Origin: Prorocentrum cordatum
Lineage: Eukaryota; Sar; Dinophyceae; Prorocentrales; Prorocentraceae
Length of the DNA: 64,000 nt
Reading direction: 5' to 3'
NCBI GenBank assembly: GCA_963575745.1
Contig: CAUYUJ010001740.1
Location: forward strand, 1-64,000
In this document: piece by piece, positions 21,660 through 34,430 of the stretch
Position numbering within the stretch: the first letter of the stretch is position 1
Layout: the number at the start of each line of letters is the position of its first letter
Translations under genes and position numbers: made by a program
The notes under the pieces: generated by a model
What the model was told of the DNA's origin: nothing
Databases searched by the model: none
Seen by the model: only the letters and a program-made list of their open reading frames with translations

Positions 21660-21930
21660 TGGGAAGATTGTTGCTTCTTCGGGGCTCTCTTAACGGCCTC
21701 TTGGGGCGTTTTGGGGGCCTCTTGGGCCGTCTTCAGATCATCTAGGTTCCTTTTGGAGCGCTATTGTGCTGTCCTGGGTCGCTCTTACGCCTCTCCGACG
21801 ACCCCTCTGATCGCCTTGAGTCTGCACGCAAGGCCCGGCAAGGCGCCCTGGGAGGCCCAGAAGGGCCACTGGACCTTTTCCTATTGTGGGCCGCCGAGAC
21901 GTCCGAAAAGGCGTCCGGAGCGTCCCTGGG
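21660..21930 (-). repeat. Helical-pitch satellite, minus orientation
   Basis: Degenerate GGCCTCTTGGGG units at 10-12 base spacing, the reverse complement of the CCCCAAGAGGC family at 23.4-24.4 kb. Confidence 0.6.
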
Positions 21931-21984
21931 GGGGGGTCCGGTTTAGGGGGGGTCCGGGTAATACAAATGTACGAATAGGAATGC

Positions 21985-22110
21985 CACAGCATAAATTGTC
22001 ATTGCAACATTCCACACCACGCATTGCACCACACATATTGTAACATATAGAGTGCTCCACGCAGCAATCACAACATATATTGCACGGCACAGATCACACC
22101 ACGTATACAT
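21985..22110 (-). repeat. 14-base satellite, minus orientation
   Basis: About nine units of a degenerate 14-mer related to ATTGCACCACACAT, the reverse complement of the plus-strand arrays at 30903-31125 and 36655-37015. Confidence 0.6.
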
Positions 22111-22714
22111 CACCGTCACGAGCGTTTCTGATAATGTGCCTTCGCCAATGGCGCAGCAAGATCAAGTCGGAATTAAAATACCCCAGCGGTTCCGCGAACG
22201 TGGGCATCCCGCTCGTGCATTTCTAGGGTGTGGCGCGGAAATAGATTCCGATCTGGTTTGGGGGTAACCGACAAAAGCAAAAGGCGGGTAGGAAACTACT
22301 CCGCCGAATGGTGTCAGCATCCTCAGCTAAATGATGAAACGTTTGTCACAGCTGTGTATTAAATAACATAGTTTCTAAAAGAGTACTCGGCTCGACCAAC
22401 ACCCCCTTGTTTTAAAGGACCCCTTTTTTCGGATTGAAATTTGCATATGCTTCTGCCCCATCACCCGTCCTAGACATGGAACTCGCATCACCCCAGCTAA
22501 GCCGGTATCCCCCGCCCGCACTCCCTGCAAAAAACACGATGCGCGCACGGTCGTTTTTTCACAACTCATCAGTTTCGAATAATCCAGTCACAAAAAGCGG
22601 GACCAAGTGCTCACGCGCGCGCCGTCTCGAACGCATACCGATTTCTGGTGGTTTGATTCAAAAATTGAAAAAAAGAGACCGCAGAAATGCCCGAATCAGA
22701 ATCGCTTTAGGCTT
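22111..22714. other. Unassigned low-repeat stretch
   Basis: Non-repetitive sequence with short ORFs only (largest 94 aa at 22434-22718). No recognisable domain or splice pattern. Confidence 0.4.
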
Positions 22715-23140
22715 ATAGGGTGATTGGGCTATAGGGTTTAGGACTGTAGCGTTATAGGGCTGTAGGGCTATAACCATAAAGAGGTATAGGGTTATAGGGC
22801 TATATAAGGTTATGAAGCTATAGGGTTATAGGGCTATAGGGCTATGGGTGTATATGGCTATAGGGCTATGGAACTATAGAGCTGTAGGGCTATAAGGCTA
22901 TGGTGCTATAAGGCTATGGGGCTATACGGCGGCTATAAGGCTATTAGGACCATTCGGGCGATGGGCTATAGGGTTATAGGGCTATTCGGGCCATAGGGCT
23001 ATGAAGCTACAAGGCTACAAAACTATTGGGCTGCAAGGCTGCCGGGCACCCGGGAACCTGGGCACCCAGGCACGCGGTTTCCCGAACACCCGGGCAGCTG
23101 GGCAGCCGGGCACCCGGGCGTGCCGCCGAAATCGGCGCCA
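22715..23140 (+). repeat. 8-base AGGGCTAT array passing into CGGGCACC array
   Basis: About forty units of AGGGCTAT with variants such as AGGGTTAT, then an abrupt change near 23040 to CGGGCACC-type units of the same length. It superficially resembles TTTAGGG telomere repeats, but the unit is 8 bases and internal. Confidence 0.8.
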
Positions 23141-23444
23141 CAGCACCTAACCATATGAATCCGCTAGGACCCCTACAGAAGCAAGCCCAGATTGGGGAAG
23201 ATGTCGGACAAACTTCAAAATCGAGTGTCCTGGAAACATATACAAACACATGGCTTCGCAAAAGGAAATCCCACCAGCCCTCTGGGCGTCGGTGGTTTAG
23301 GGAGTTTCCTCTTCCACTCCTCCTTCTTCCCCTTCGGGGAGGTACCCCTCCCCCGACCCCCCCCCCCATGGACCTGGACAAGGGGCTTCGCGAGGTGTCG
23401 GAGCGTCCAAAACGGCTTCAGCGAGGAAACCAAAATCATTGTTT
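23141..23444. other. Unassigned spacer
   Basis: Mixed sequence with short overlapping ORFs; nothing recognised. Confidence 0.4.
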
Positions 23445-24390
23445 TTACTAAGGTTTTGGCTCCATTTTGGCCTCCTGATGGGGGGGACCCTAATTAGTGC
23501 CCCCCCCTCCTGTGATCGATCTTACCCGAGATGGCCCAAAGATGGCCCCCAAGGCTCCCAAGGGTGGGCCCCAAGAGGTGGCCAGGAAGCCCCAAGAGGC
23601 CCCCTGGATGCCCCCAAGAGGCTCCCAAGAGACCCCCAAGAGGCCCCAAGAGACCCCCCAGAGGCACCCAAGATGTTTCAAGAGGCTTCGGCGAGAATGG
23701 CAAATCATTGATTCCACTAAGGTTTTAGCCACATGTTGGCCTCTTGGGGGGGCACTGATTAAGATGACTCCACGAGCGCCTGGCAGAGCCCAAGATGACC
23801 TCCAAGATGGTTCAAGATGTCCCAAGATGTCTCATAGTGGCTCCCACGATGCTCCAAGATGCCCCAAGATCGCTCCAAGACGGCTCCCAGTGGCCAAGAG
23901 TTCCCCCAAGAGGCCCCGAAGAGGCCAAAACCTGAGGAAATTCTATGTGTTTGGCTTTCTCGCCTTTTCGCCCCCGACGGCCATCCGAAGCCTCAAGATG
24001 GCTCCACGATGGCCCAAGCGGGCTCCAAGAAACGCTCCAGAGAGCCCCCAGACGGCCCCAAGAGCGCCTGAGAGCGCTCCCAGAGCGCCCCAAGAGCACC
24101 CCAAGAGGCGATTGTTTGGGCCCCCGAGGGGCAACGGTAACTAATGATCGCTTCTTGTTTGATCGATGTCCCCCCAAGATGGCTCCTGGAGCGCTCCCAA
24201 GGCTTCAAAAAGCGCTTCAAGAGGGCCCCAAGAGGCGACCAGGAGGCCCCAACCGGCGTCCAAGAGGCCTCCAATATGCTCCCGAGGGACCCCGAAGAGG
24301 CCCCGAGAAGCTCCTCGAGGCACCCACGTCGCTCCAAGAGACCTCCACTGGAGGGCCCTTCCTCTGTGTGCTGCCCACTTCTCTGATCAA
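23445..24390 (+). repeat. Helical-pitch satellite, about 950 bases
   Basis: Degenerate units CCCCAAGAGGC / CCCAAGATGGC. Successive AAG positions are 10-11 bases apart over long runs (for example spacings 11, 11, 10 near 23600 and 11, 9, 11, 10, 11, 11, 11 near 24200-24275). ORFs rich in Pro/Arg/Lys are by-products. Confidence 0.75.
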
Positions 24391-24489
24391 GGCAATTCCT
24401 CTGGGCATCGTTTCTAGATGGGCTGATGGGGTTACGCGGAGCGTCTAGAATTTCTTAAAACAAGCAATGCGCTCGGGCTCTTGCGAATG

Positions 24490-24827
24490 CGCTGTACACA
24501 CACGCACATCTATATGTATGTGTAGATATACACAACTATATACATATATACACATATATATGCATACATTCAACCATACATACATACATACATACATACA
24601 TACATACATACATGCATGCATACATACATACATGCATACATACATACACATACATACATACATACATACATACATACATACATACACAACTACATACATA
24701 CATACACACATACATACATACATACACACATACATACATACGTATATACATACTTACTTACATACATACATGCATACACACATACATACATACATACATA
24801 CATACATACATACATACATGCACACAT

Positions 24828-24860
<33 letters not shown>

Positions 24861-24976
24861 TATACATATACATACACATATACATCTACATACACATATA
24901 CATATACATTTACATATACATATACACATACATACATATACACATGCACACATATATATACATATATATATATATA
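24490..24976. repeat. (CATA)n microsatellite grading to (CACATA)n and (TA)n
   Basis: Tetranucleotide ATAC repeats for about 400 bases, ending in TA repeats. Confidence 0.95.
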
Positions 24977-25016
24977 TAGAACCATCGCGCGCGCTTCGCT
25001 CGCGCTCAGGTTCTAG
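24977..25016. repeat. GC-core hairpin, copy 2
   Basis: TAGAACC and GGTTCTAG flank a GCGCGCGCTTCGCTCGCGC core, matching the hairpin at 2794-2833 in design. Confidence 0.55.
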
Positions 25017-25074
25017 CTCAGGCCGGGGGCGCGCTAGAAGATCTTGGACAGCGCTATCAAGCACAGGCACGTGA

Positions 25075-25870
25075 CATAGTCGTGCCTCCTGAAGGCCTCT
25101 TGGGAACCTCTTTGGTCTTCGTGGGGGCATCTGAAGGGCTTCTGGGTGGTTTTCCGTGCTTCCCCAATTGGCTGTTGGAGCCCGGCGGCGTCCCAGGAAC
25201 GGTCTCAGGTTTTTGGACCGGAGGCCGCATGTAGACGTACATGAAGGTTTCTGGGGAAGTCTCTCAGAAGCCCGTTGGGGCCCTCTTGGGGGTCTCCCGG
25301 GGGCCTCCTGGGAACCTCCGGGGGCCTCTTGGGGGGCCTCTGGAGGCCCTTTGGGGTCTGCCGCGGGCGTCTTGGGGGTCTCTTCGGGCCTGTCGGGGGT
25401 CTCTGAGGGGCCTCTTGGGGGCCTCCTGGGGCGGGGGCGCTGGGAGGTTTAGTTGGGTGTCCCGGTTTGGGCTTCTCTTGGGGCCCTACGGGGACGCGTT
25501 TGGGCCGTCCTGGGCGCCTCTTGTACTGTCTTGGGCCCCTCTGGGGCCGTCTTGGGGTTCTCTTGTGGGTTTCGTGGGCCGCCTTGGGGCGGTCTAGGGG
25601 GAATCGGAGGTTTTAGAGGACAGTACGAAGGCCAAAAAATATATTATCGTAAAAATGTGCGCTTTACGAAGGGAACGGGAGTATTTTTGCTTCCCGGGGC
25701 CGTCTGGGGGGATCTCTTCGAGGGGTCTTCGGGCGTGTTGGAGGCGTCTGGGGCGGTTCGAGACGCCTCTTGGGCCGCCGGAGACCGCTGGAGGTTGTCT
25801 TCAGGGTGGCGCTGGGCGGCCTGGGGCCGCCTGGACGGCCGTATGGGCGCTCCGGGGGCCGACCTGGGGC
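25075..25870 (-). repeat. Helical-pitch satellite, minus orientation
   Basis: GGCCTCTTGGGGG units at 10-11 base spacing, interrupted by unrelated sequence at about 25605-25690. Confidence 0.65.
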
Positions 25871-25910
25871 CCGGCGGGGAGCGGGCTGGGCCCGACGTCC
25901 CCTCATTTTT

Positions 25911-26117
25911 GGACACCCGAAATGGGTACCGAAAGAATGGGTACAATGCCCAACAACAAATGTTGTCCCAAACCAACAGCGGCCGCTGTTGGAAAGGCGG
26001 CCTCCTGCCTCGAATGGACACAGGCCGCGGCGGCGTGGACAGCGAGTCCTGTTCAGAATGAGCAGGAACTGCTGTTGCGCATCGTACCCATTCTTTCCGT
26101 GCCCATCTCGGGCGTCC
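25911..26117. mobile_element. Inverted-repeat element, 207 bases
   Basis: The first about 45 bases (GGACACCCGAAATGGGTACC...) are the imperfect inverse of the last 45 (...CCCATCTCGGGCGTCC). No coding capacity. This is the fold-back/MITE type, and only one copy was seen here. Confidence 0.5.
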
Positions 26118-26171
26118 AGAGCATTTGCGGTCGAGGCTGCGGCCCTGGGGCACCCGGGCCCGGCGCGGCGT

Positions 26172-26172
<1 letters not shown>

Positions 26173-26212
<40 letters not shown>

Positions 26213-26300
26213 GTATATGTATATGTATATACATATATATATGTACACATACATACATACGTACATATAAGATGTATGTGTATGTATGTACATATGCATA
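26173..26300. repeat. (TA)n/(GTATAT)n microsatellite
   Basis: TA run, then GTATAT and CATACATA repeats. Confidence 0.95.
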
Positions 26301-27065
26301 TCTTTAAAGCCGTTTCATAACCTGCAAACAGACAGGCCTGTCGCGCGCGCGCGTCGGAATCGCTTGAACGCCCGCGCGCGTGCTGTCGCAAGAATCCTTA
26401 CCAACATATGGGAAGAAATGCGCACGCGCGCGTCGTCGCGCGCATGCCAAAATCCTACAGCAACCCACGGTTCCGTACATATGTCAGAAAAGTTTCCCGA
26501 ACACATAACATACACATCGATTCGCAACACTATTTTTGGTTTAGAGACTTGCGCCCGGGCCCTTGCGAATGTTCAAGAGAACCATGGGTTGTTCACTATG
26601 TTCATAACCTGCTACCAAGCGGGCCTCTCGCGCGCACATGTCTGAATCGTTCGAATGCCCTTGCGCGCGTGACACTGCAAGATACCCTTGCAACGCATGT
26701 GAGGAATAGCACGCGCACGCGTCGTCGCGCGTGCATGGCGAAACCCTTTTTGCAACAAACCGTACTTTCCGTGAGGGTTTTCAAAATCGAATACCCCCAA
26801 ACCTTAAAAACAAATGTTATACACTAGAGGCGGCCAAACATACGTATCAATCTACGAAGAATTACGGCGTTCGCGCTCCTGCGACTTCCGGAATGCCATC
26901 GGACTTCAAAAGTTTACTAAACTCACCCAAACGGGCCACTCGCGCCGCGCGTCTAAATCATTTGAACGCCCTTGCGCGCGGGCTGGGGGTTTCACGATCC
27001 GTGTCAAAGAACACCACGCGGGCCATTCTCGCGCGTCGGCCGCGCGCGCGTGTCGAACTCTCTCT
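26301..27065 (-). repeat. CG-rich satellite of about 245-295 bases, minus orientation
   Basis: Recurring blocks CGCGCGCGTCGTCGCGCGC next to AAATCCTT-type and GAACGCCCTTGCGCGCG motifs. The same unit appears inverted at 31556-31930, 32676-36480. Alternating CG runs dominate. Confidence 0.6.
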
Positions 27066-27310
27066 TCGAAACCTACATCGCCGACGCGGGGGCGCCGTCG
27101 TCGTCGTCGGCGTGATCAGCATCGGCGCCGTCACTGGCCTTGCCGTCGCCCTTGTCATCATCGTCGCCAACATCGCTATCATCATCCTCGCGTCTACCGC
27201 TGCCGAAGTTGCCATGATATCGCGCCCGCCCAAATCGCCGACTCGAACTGAAGTGCCCCCTGGGAAGCGCCCAGCGGTCACAACCACCGCGGCCGCGTCG
27301 GTCGCGCCGA
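27066..27310 (-). repeat. GAC-rich block, minus orientation
   Basis: Contains GTCGTCGTCGG, GCCCGCCCAAATCGCCGACTC and GGGAAGCGCCCAGCGGTCA. The inverse occurs at 31411-31555, 32441-32675 and 35600-35860. Confidence 0.55.
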
Positions 27311-28680
27311 ACTAGCTGGCCGCTGCGCGCGCGAGCATGCGCGGGCTAGCGCGGCCGCGGGGATGCACTAGCCAACTCGGGGCACGCATCGCAATCGCCG
27401 CCGCATGGCTTTTGCACGCCAAGTTTCGGATGGGTGGGTGGGATGATTGCCCGAGCAATGGACTGGACAACTCGCTTCGAACAGAAAATCGTTGCACAAC
27501 ACAAGTGGCCCCGCAGAGACCGTGAAACGTCGAAACACATTGTTTGGGGTCCACGCTGGCGAACACGCTGCTACTGAAGTCCCACCAGGTGCCAGCCACT
27601 TGGCCAACGAGCCGTAGACCTTCGCGGTCTTGTGGTCCTCGCGTGGGCGGAAGCATCGCGGAAATGAACGCGGACGGGCCGATGTTGCAGGGGTCGCGCA
27701 CCGGGAAGATCACCCCTCTCCGGTGTACCGCGCCTGTTTTTGTTCCGCCGACGTGCCCCCCCCGCGGGGCCTCGCACCCTGGGGAAGGAGACGCCGCGCG
27801 CCCCAGACTCGCGTTGCCGGCCCCCGGCTTGCCACACACAGCGGCTCCCGCCGAAGAGTCCGCCACGTTCTGTTCAAGATCGCGCTCTCGCGCGGGCCTG
27901 CCTCACAGTTCATTCGGGAACCTCGATCTCGCGCGGGACGTCCTCCCAGGTGCTTTGAAACGCTGCGCCCCCGACGGTCAAAAACCATCTCGCTTGCTGG
28001 ACTTCCCAACGCTGTACATGGAAACCGCACCATCGCTCCAAACTCCCCGGCGATCCATGCAGGACTGATGATTCAACGGCCTGCCCGCTCGAAACGGCCG
28101 TCTGGGCCCGCCCGCCCTCTCCGTTCGGGTCCGCCCGCCTGACACACGCCAGTCTGGTTCTGCCGCCTTGTTTTCCTGCTCCGAATCCGCCTCCTGCCAA
28201 TCTCTCTCGTGCTTCATCCTTCCCCCGACCTCTTGTCCCGTCACTCCTCCCTCACCTTCTCGTTTCAGGGGCTGCGCCAACTGCGCGTGGCGGGCCAGGA
28301 AGATGTGCCACCAACGGGGACACGATCGAAGACGAAAACGGCGGGCATCGAGGGTTTGGGAAATACATGTTGAGAGACACGTGAGCAGAGAAGCGTGAAC
28401 TGTTTTTAAATGACTGGCTGTTGATGTTGCTAAATTGTTGATTGTTTCTTGTCGTCGTCGTCCTCGCCCGCGATCCACCCGCGACCCGCCCGCGACGCAC
28501 CCGCGACCCATTCGCGACCCACCCACTGCGCCTTGACGAACATTCGACGCCTGCGCCGGGCCCGTTGCGCAACGTGTAGTCATCGGTGCCTGCGGCGGGC
28601 TCCTTGAAGGCCTCGCCGACTGCCGACGACCCCGCCGACCCCTCTTCTATCCGCAACTGCGGGGGACGGTGGTACTAAAT
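27311..28680. other. Low-repeat stretch with weak ORFs
   Basis: 27311-27480 is an inverse copy of 35440-35600 (shared GCGGCCGCG and CCGCCGCATGG... motifs). The minus ORF 27312-27866 includes GVIFPVRDPCNIGPSAF and VGQVAGTWWDFSSSVF, which look protein-like but match nothing I know. It may be an exon remnant. Splice sites were not resolved. Confidence 0.25.
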
Positions 28681-29004
28681 CATTCTCAATGATCAGGACC
28701 TGCCAGAAGAGGAGAAGGAGCTGTGGTGTTGACGGCTCTCGAGTTGCTGCTCAACATTCTTCGAAAGAGCAAGCAACCTGTAGGCGCATATGTTGTGTTT
28801 GCGCGGTTTGCAGGGCGCATGCTGTCAAGACGAGCCCACCAGAAACCCAAAACAATACACACAACCCTGAAAATTGATGAAATGTGCTGGTCCAACGTTG
28901 AGCGTCTTTCTTGCAGGATACCAACGGAAAACCCCCAGGTACACTGAGCCATCACTCTCCCTCCACCCTTCCGCCATCCTATTCCTCACGGAGCATTGCG
29001 ATTC
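28681..29004. other. Unassigned
   Basis: A short plus ORF (28723-28947, with LELLLNILRKSKQPVGAYVVFARFAGR) looks mildly protein-like, but no gene can be supported. Confidence 0.2.
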
Positions 29005-29205
29005 GGAAACGCACACGCCCACACGCACACGCACACGAAGACACACACATTCACACACACACACATTCTCTCTCTCTCTCTCTCTCTCTCTCGCACACGC
29101 ATCACACAACACAGTCACAACACACACGCACAACACACAACACACAACATACACAATACACACCACACAACACACATAACACAAAGACACACACACACTT
29201 AGGGG
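29005..29205. repeat. (CA)n and (CT)n microsatellite
   Basis: CACACG, then CT repeats, then ACACACA with CAACACA variants. Confidence 0.95.
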
Positions 29206-30060
29206 AAACGCTAGTTCCTTGCCGCTGGGAAGGATCTTGGAGGGCGATCAAAGAATCACAATGACGACGAGGACGCCCACGAACAGGCATGGAACACATG
29301 ATGTGAATCATCGCCCAAAGCGCTGCTGAGCGACTGCTGTCACCGGGTATTTCTTCACCGGGGTCCTACATTACCCCCTGGCGCTCCTTGCCCCCCCCTC
29401 CCTCCGTCCTCAGTCCTCTGCTGCAGAGGAAATTGAGGGGCATCGCGGGTCTGCATGAGACAAGACGCAACGGAAAGCAACAACCCGTTCCCACTCCCGC
29501 ACCCGTGCCTTCCCGCTACAACGGCGAAGTGGCCAGGGAGGGTACCGATCCGGCAGACGCACGGAGGGTCGGGGCAGATGCCTCCAATCCACCCCTGGCT
29601 CTCGGCGGATGCGGGCCTGACGCCTTCTTGCGGAGGGCGCCAGTAACCTAACAACCTCCCCTTCCCCGTCCTTCCCCCCCCCCTTGAAGTTCCTCCCTGA
29701 GCCATGGCGAGAAACCCACCGGGTGGCTGCGGACGGCTCTCTTCCTGCAGAGGTGGGCCACCCCGACCGCCCCCTGCCAGACGACGGCGACTGCGGCGGT
29801 GGCGGCGGCAATGCCAGATATCAGACGTCTTGAGGTTTTTCACGCGGGGCCCCTGGAAATCTGAACCCCTTCCTGAGGGCCGGCTTTTCATCCCGAGTCG
29901 TTCTCGGATGGTCCAGGGGGCCCGGCGAGGGCCGCCAGAGGCCAGAGCTCGCAAAAAGCCTCCGTCCTGGTCTCCAACGCGCTGGGAGGTCTGGGGCGAC
30001 GACGGCGAGGATGGCGGCGACAGCGACAGCGGTGGCAACGACGACGACGACGGTGGCCGC
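29206..30060. other. Unassigned GC-rich stretch
   Basis: Overlapping ORFs on both strands (largest minus 29355-30062) have Ser/Pro/Arg-rich, GC-driven content. A short GACGAC array lies at 30000-30055. No gene is supported. Confidence 0.3.
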
Positions 30061-30302
30061 ACTCGTCGGGGATCTGCTGACCCGGGTCAATCCAGACCAG
30101 GGCCAATCAGGCCTTGCAAGATGCTGCAAGATTCTGCACCCAAACCCGGGTCAGTGCGGAGGATCCGGCAAAATCCTGCAGGATCCTGCACCCGAGCCCG
30201 GGTCCAGGCGACCCTGGCCCGGCCAAGCCTGGCCCCTGCAGGATCCTGCAAGATCGGGCGCTCTGGCTGACCCCCGCTTGCACTGACCCCCGTCTCGAGG
30301 CT
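30061..30302 (+). repeat. ATCCTGCAGGATCCTGC-type repeat
   Basis: Repeated GCAAGAT/ATCCTGCA and ACCCGGGTC motifs. The last 60 bases (GCTCTGGCTGACCCCCGCTT...) recur at 42885-42935 in the same order. Confidence 0.5.
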
Positions 30303-30516
30303 CCCGACTAGGGGAACACAAAATGACATAAACATAAAAACTTGGAGGTCCGCGCGGATTTCTCGGATCGGCGCTGGACCCCCCTCCCTGGCGCGCGGAG
30401 CGCGCCAAGGGCGCCGCCGGAGGCGCCGCCGGGGGCCCCAGCGCCGATCCGAGAAATCCGCGCGGACCTCCGAGTTTTTATGTTTATGCCACTTTTTGTT
30501 CCCCCAGTCGGGCGCC
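30303..30516. mobile_element. Fold-back element family 2, full copy
   Basis: Long palindrome of about 214 bases. The outer arms contain CCCGACTAGGGGAACA and ACATAAACATAAAAACT; the inner arms contain GGAGGTCCGCGCGGATTTCT. The loop has its own GGCGCGCGGAGCGCGCC palindrome. Other copies are at 38619-38690, 39712-39825, 42019-42300, 51785-51977 and 53490-53620. Confidence 0.75.
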
Positions 30517-30714
30517 TCCCGTCTCGAGGCCACCGACGCACTCGGGGCTCGAGATCGCCGCCGGCCCGTCTCCGGGGCCGCGGCCAGGCGCGAGAGGGCG
30601 GCGGCCAGCTCGGGCTGGGCCTGGCGGGCCGCGCGCCCAGCCGGATCCCGGCGGGGGGGGCCCGGGGGCTCGGTCGGTCCCCTCCCCCATGTTCTCACCC
30701 CCTGCCGCCCTCCC

Positions 30715-30830
30715 TCCTCCTCCTCCTCCCCCTCCTCCTCCTCCTCCTCCTCCTGCTCCTGCTCCTGCTCCTCCTCCTCCTCCTCCTCCTCCTCCTCCTT
30801 CTCGTCTTCCTTCTCCTCCTCCTCGTCCTC
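30715..30830. repeat. (CTC)n tract
   Basis: CCT repeats with TGCTCC variants. Confidence 0.9.
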
Positions 30831-30902
30831 CTCTCTCATCGCTTCTCTTCCTCCTCTCCCTGCTAACCACATTGGATCCCAAAACATATATTTCTAGAAC
30901 GC

Positions 30903-31125
30903 CCTGTGGCGCAATCTATAATGTGCACTTCTTCACGTGGTGCAACATATGTGGTCCATTCCGCGGGGTGCAATCTATTTGGTGCAAATTATATGGGGCG
31001 GTATGCGTGGTGCAGTCAACGTGGTTCAATATACGGTGTGCAAATTATGTTGTACAACTTTTGTATTGCAACCGATGTAGTGCAATATGTGTGGTGCAAT
31101 CCACGCCGTGCAATTCAGTAGCGTG
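30903..31125 (+). repeat. 14-base satellite
   Basis: About sixteen degenerate units of consensus GTGGTGCAACCTAT, almost all exactly 14 bases. Confidence 0.75.
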
Positions 31126-31930
31126 CTCCGCGCCTGACCACCTCCCACGCTCGTGGAAGCATCCCACCTGCCCGCCCGCAGCAGGGTTGCAAAACCCACG
31201 CGGCAGCGACTGCGATGGATGCTTGGCGCTGGCTGGCGCACCGCCGCAGTCGTGTTTGCGCGCGCAATCTTGCAACCCTGCTGTCGCGACCAGCTGGTCC
31301 GTCGCGACTGGCGCGGCCGCGGTGGTGTGAAACGCTGGACACTGCCCAGCGAGTCTTGCACGCTTCGCTGACAGTCGGGCACGTCGGCGCGAGTCAGTGC
31401 CTCGAGCGGGCGCGGTGCCATGGTGACGTCGTCAATGGCAGACTGATAACACCGATGCTGGTGACGACGATGACGATGACGAAGGCAAGGCCAATGACGG
31501 CACCGATGTTGATCACGCCGACGACGATGGTGTCCACGTATCGGTGATGGAGGTTTGGAAGGACTTCGCCATGCGCGCGCGGCCGACGCCCGCGAGTGGC
31601 CAATATGGTGTTATTTCACAGGGATCCTGTCCTTCCAGCACACGCGCAAAGGTGTTCGAGTAATTTCAGCATGCGCAAGCGGACGGAACATTCGGTCGCA
31701 TTCGATGCATAGCGATGGGAAGATATGGCTTGGTTAAAAAATGCAAAAATGCACAACACTTTTTTGAACAACCGCACTGCCAAACCATGTGTTTTCATAT
31801 GTTCCGGGACACCCGATTTTGATTTTCTTTGCGATACCTAGGGTGTTAGGACGGATTTCCACATGCGCGCGCGACGATGCGCGCGTGTATGCATGTCGTC
31901 CGCGCGTCGACCTGGTCAAATGGCGCGTCC
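31126..31930 (+). repeat. Composite block: GCCCGCAGCAGG module, GAC block, CG-rich satellite unit
   Basis: 31130-31340 parallels 35440-35600 and 33760-33850 (CATCCCACC...CCCGC motifs). 31411-31555 is the GACGATGACG block. 31556-31930 carries the CG-rich satellite (GCATGCGCGCGCGACGATGCGCG). Confidence 0.5.
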
Positions 31931-32440
31931 CCCCCGCAATACGTGAGGCTGGTGTTCGCGAAGCGCCGCTGACGGCTACACCACCGCCCCCTTTTCCTCC
32001 CGGGACTTCACCACCGGGCTACTGTCCAAGGTGTACTTTTTCCTGCACATCCCGTTCGGCACCGCCTGATCCCCGGGTTCCGCCCGCTCCTGGCCGCGTG
32101 AGGCCCCGCCTGCCCTCGCCCCCCTCTCTGTCAATCAGAACCGCGCGCGTCCCGCGGAGCTTTTAACGGAAGAGGCTCGCTCTCGCCCTGCAAATCAAAA
32201 AACATATGCATTTCGTCCCGCTTTCCCGGCTAAGTGTAAACGAGTGTGCGCGCCGAGTGACTGTCGCAGAAGATGGTGTGCGCGGGGGTCAAACCCAATT
32301 TGGTTGGGATGGTACGAGCTTTTTTTAGAATGAGCGATGGGGGAAAATCGGACGTGAATTGCACGTCCCCAAGGGGGGTCGATAATCCCGGCCTCGGGGG
32401 AGTGGTCGATCCTAACTCTTTTCTAGAAGAGAATATATGG
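31931..32440. other. Unassigned spacer in composite satellite region
   Basis: The latter half (TGTAAACGAGTGTGCGCGCC..., GGGGTCGATAATCC) resembles 33490-33690, 34855-35010 and 36470-36640, so it is a further module of the same composite. No gene. Confidence 0.4.
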
Positions 32441-33760
<1,320 letters not shown>

Positions 33761-33844
33761 CGCTGCTCGTGCAAACATCCCACCCTCCCATCCGCAAGTT
33801 GGTCGCATGTCCTCTTAGGACCGTGACGGTGGGTACTAACTGGC

Positions 33845-34066
33845 ACTTGGCAACGACACCGACGCCGGCGCCGACAGCGACAACGACGACGACGACGCCG
33901 CCGACAACGACTACGACGACACCCACGACGTCTCCAACGACTTCGACGACGACAACAACGACGACGACAACACCGACAACGACGACGACGCCGAAGCTGA
34001 CGACGAAGACGACGATGACAACCCCGACGACAACGACGCCGCCGACGACGACGACACCGCCGCCGA

Positions 34067-34098
<32 letters not shown>

Positions 34099-34430
34099 AA
34101 GACGACGACGACGACGTCGCCAACGAAGACGACGACGACGACGGAGGAGGAAGGACGACGACAGCGACGACGACAACGACGAGGGAGGAGGGAAGACGAC
34201 GACGACAACGGCGACGGAATAGGAGGGACAACGACGAAACGCCGACGAAGACGACGAGGGAGGAACGACGACGACGGCGACAACGACGACGGAAACAACG
34301 ACGACGCCAAGACGACGACGACGACGAGGAAAGACAGAGGACGACGACGGCGATGACGACGACGACGACGACGACGAGAGAAGGGAGGACGGCGACGACG
34401 ACGACGACGTCGCAAAAGCGCGCGCACGCT
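33845..34430 (+). repeat. (GAC)n/(ACGACA)n array, about 590 bases
   Basis: Near-continuous GAC repeat with AAC and GAG variants. All frames are open in part (poly-Thr, poly-Asp, poly-Arg), so the ORFs are not evidence of coding. Confidence 0.9.

Noticed and set aside
22715-23040. Telomere
   Set aside because: The unit is 8 bases rather than TTTAGGG, it is internal, and it changes into another repeat.
23451-23475. Second spliced-leader relict (CCATTTTGGC)
   Set aside because: Only 10 bases match, no gene follows, and the site is at the edge of a satellite whose units make similar strings.
33845-34430. Asp/Thr-rich protein genes in the GAC array
   Set aside because: All frames are partly open and no start context, splice sites or non-repeat sequence support them.
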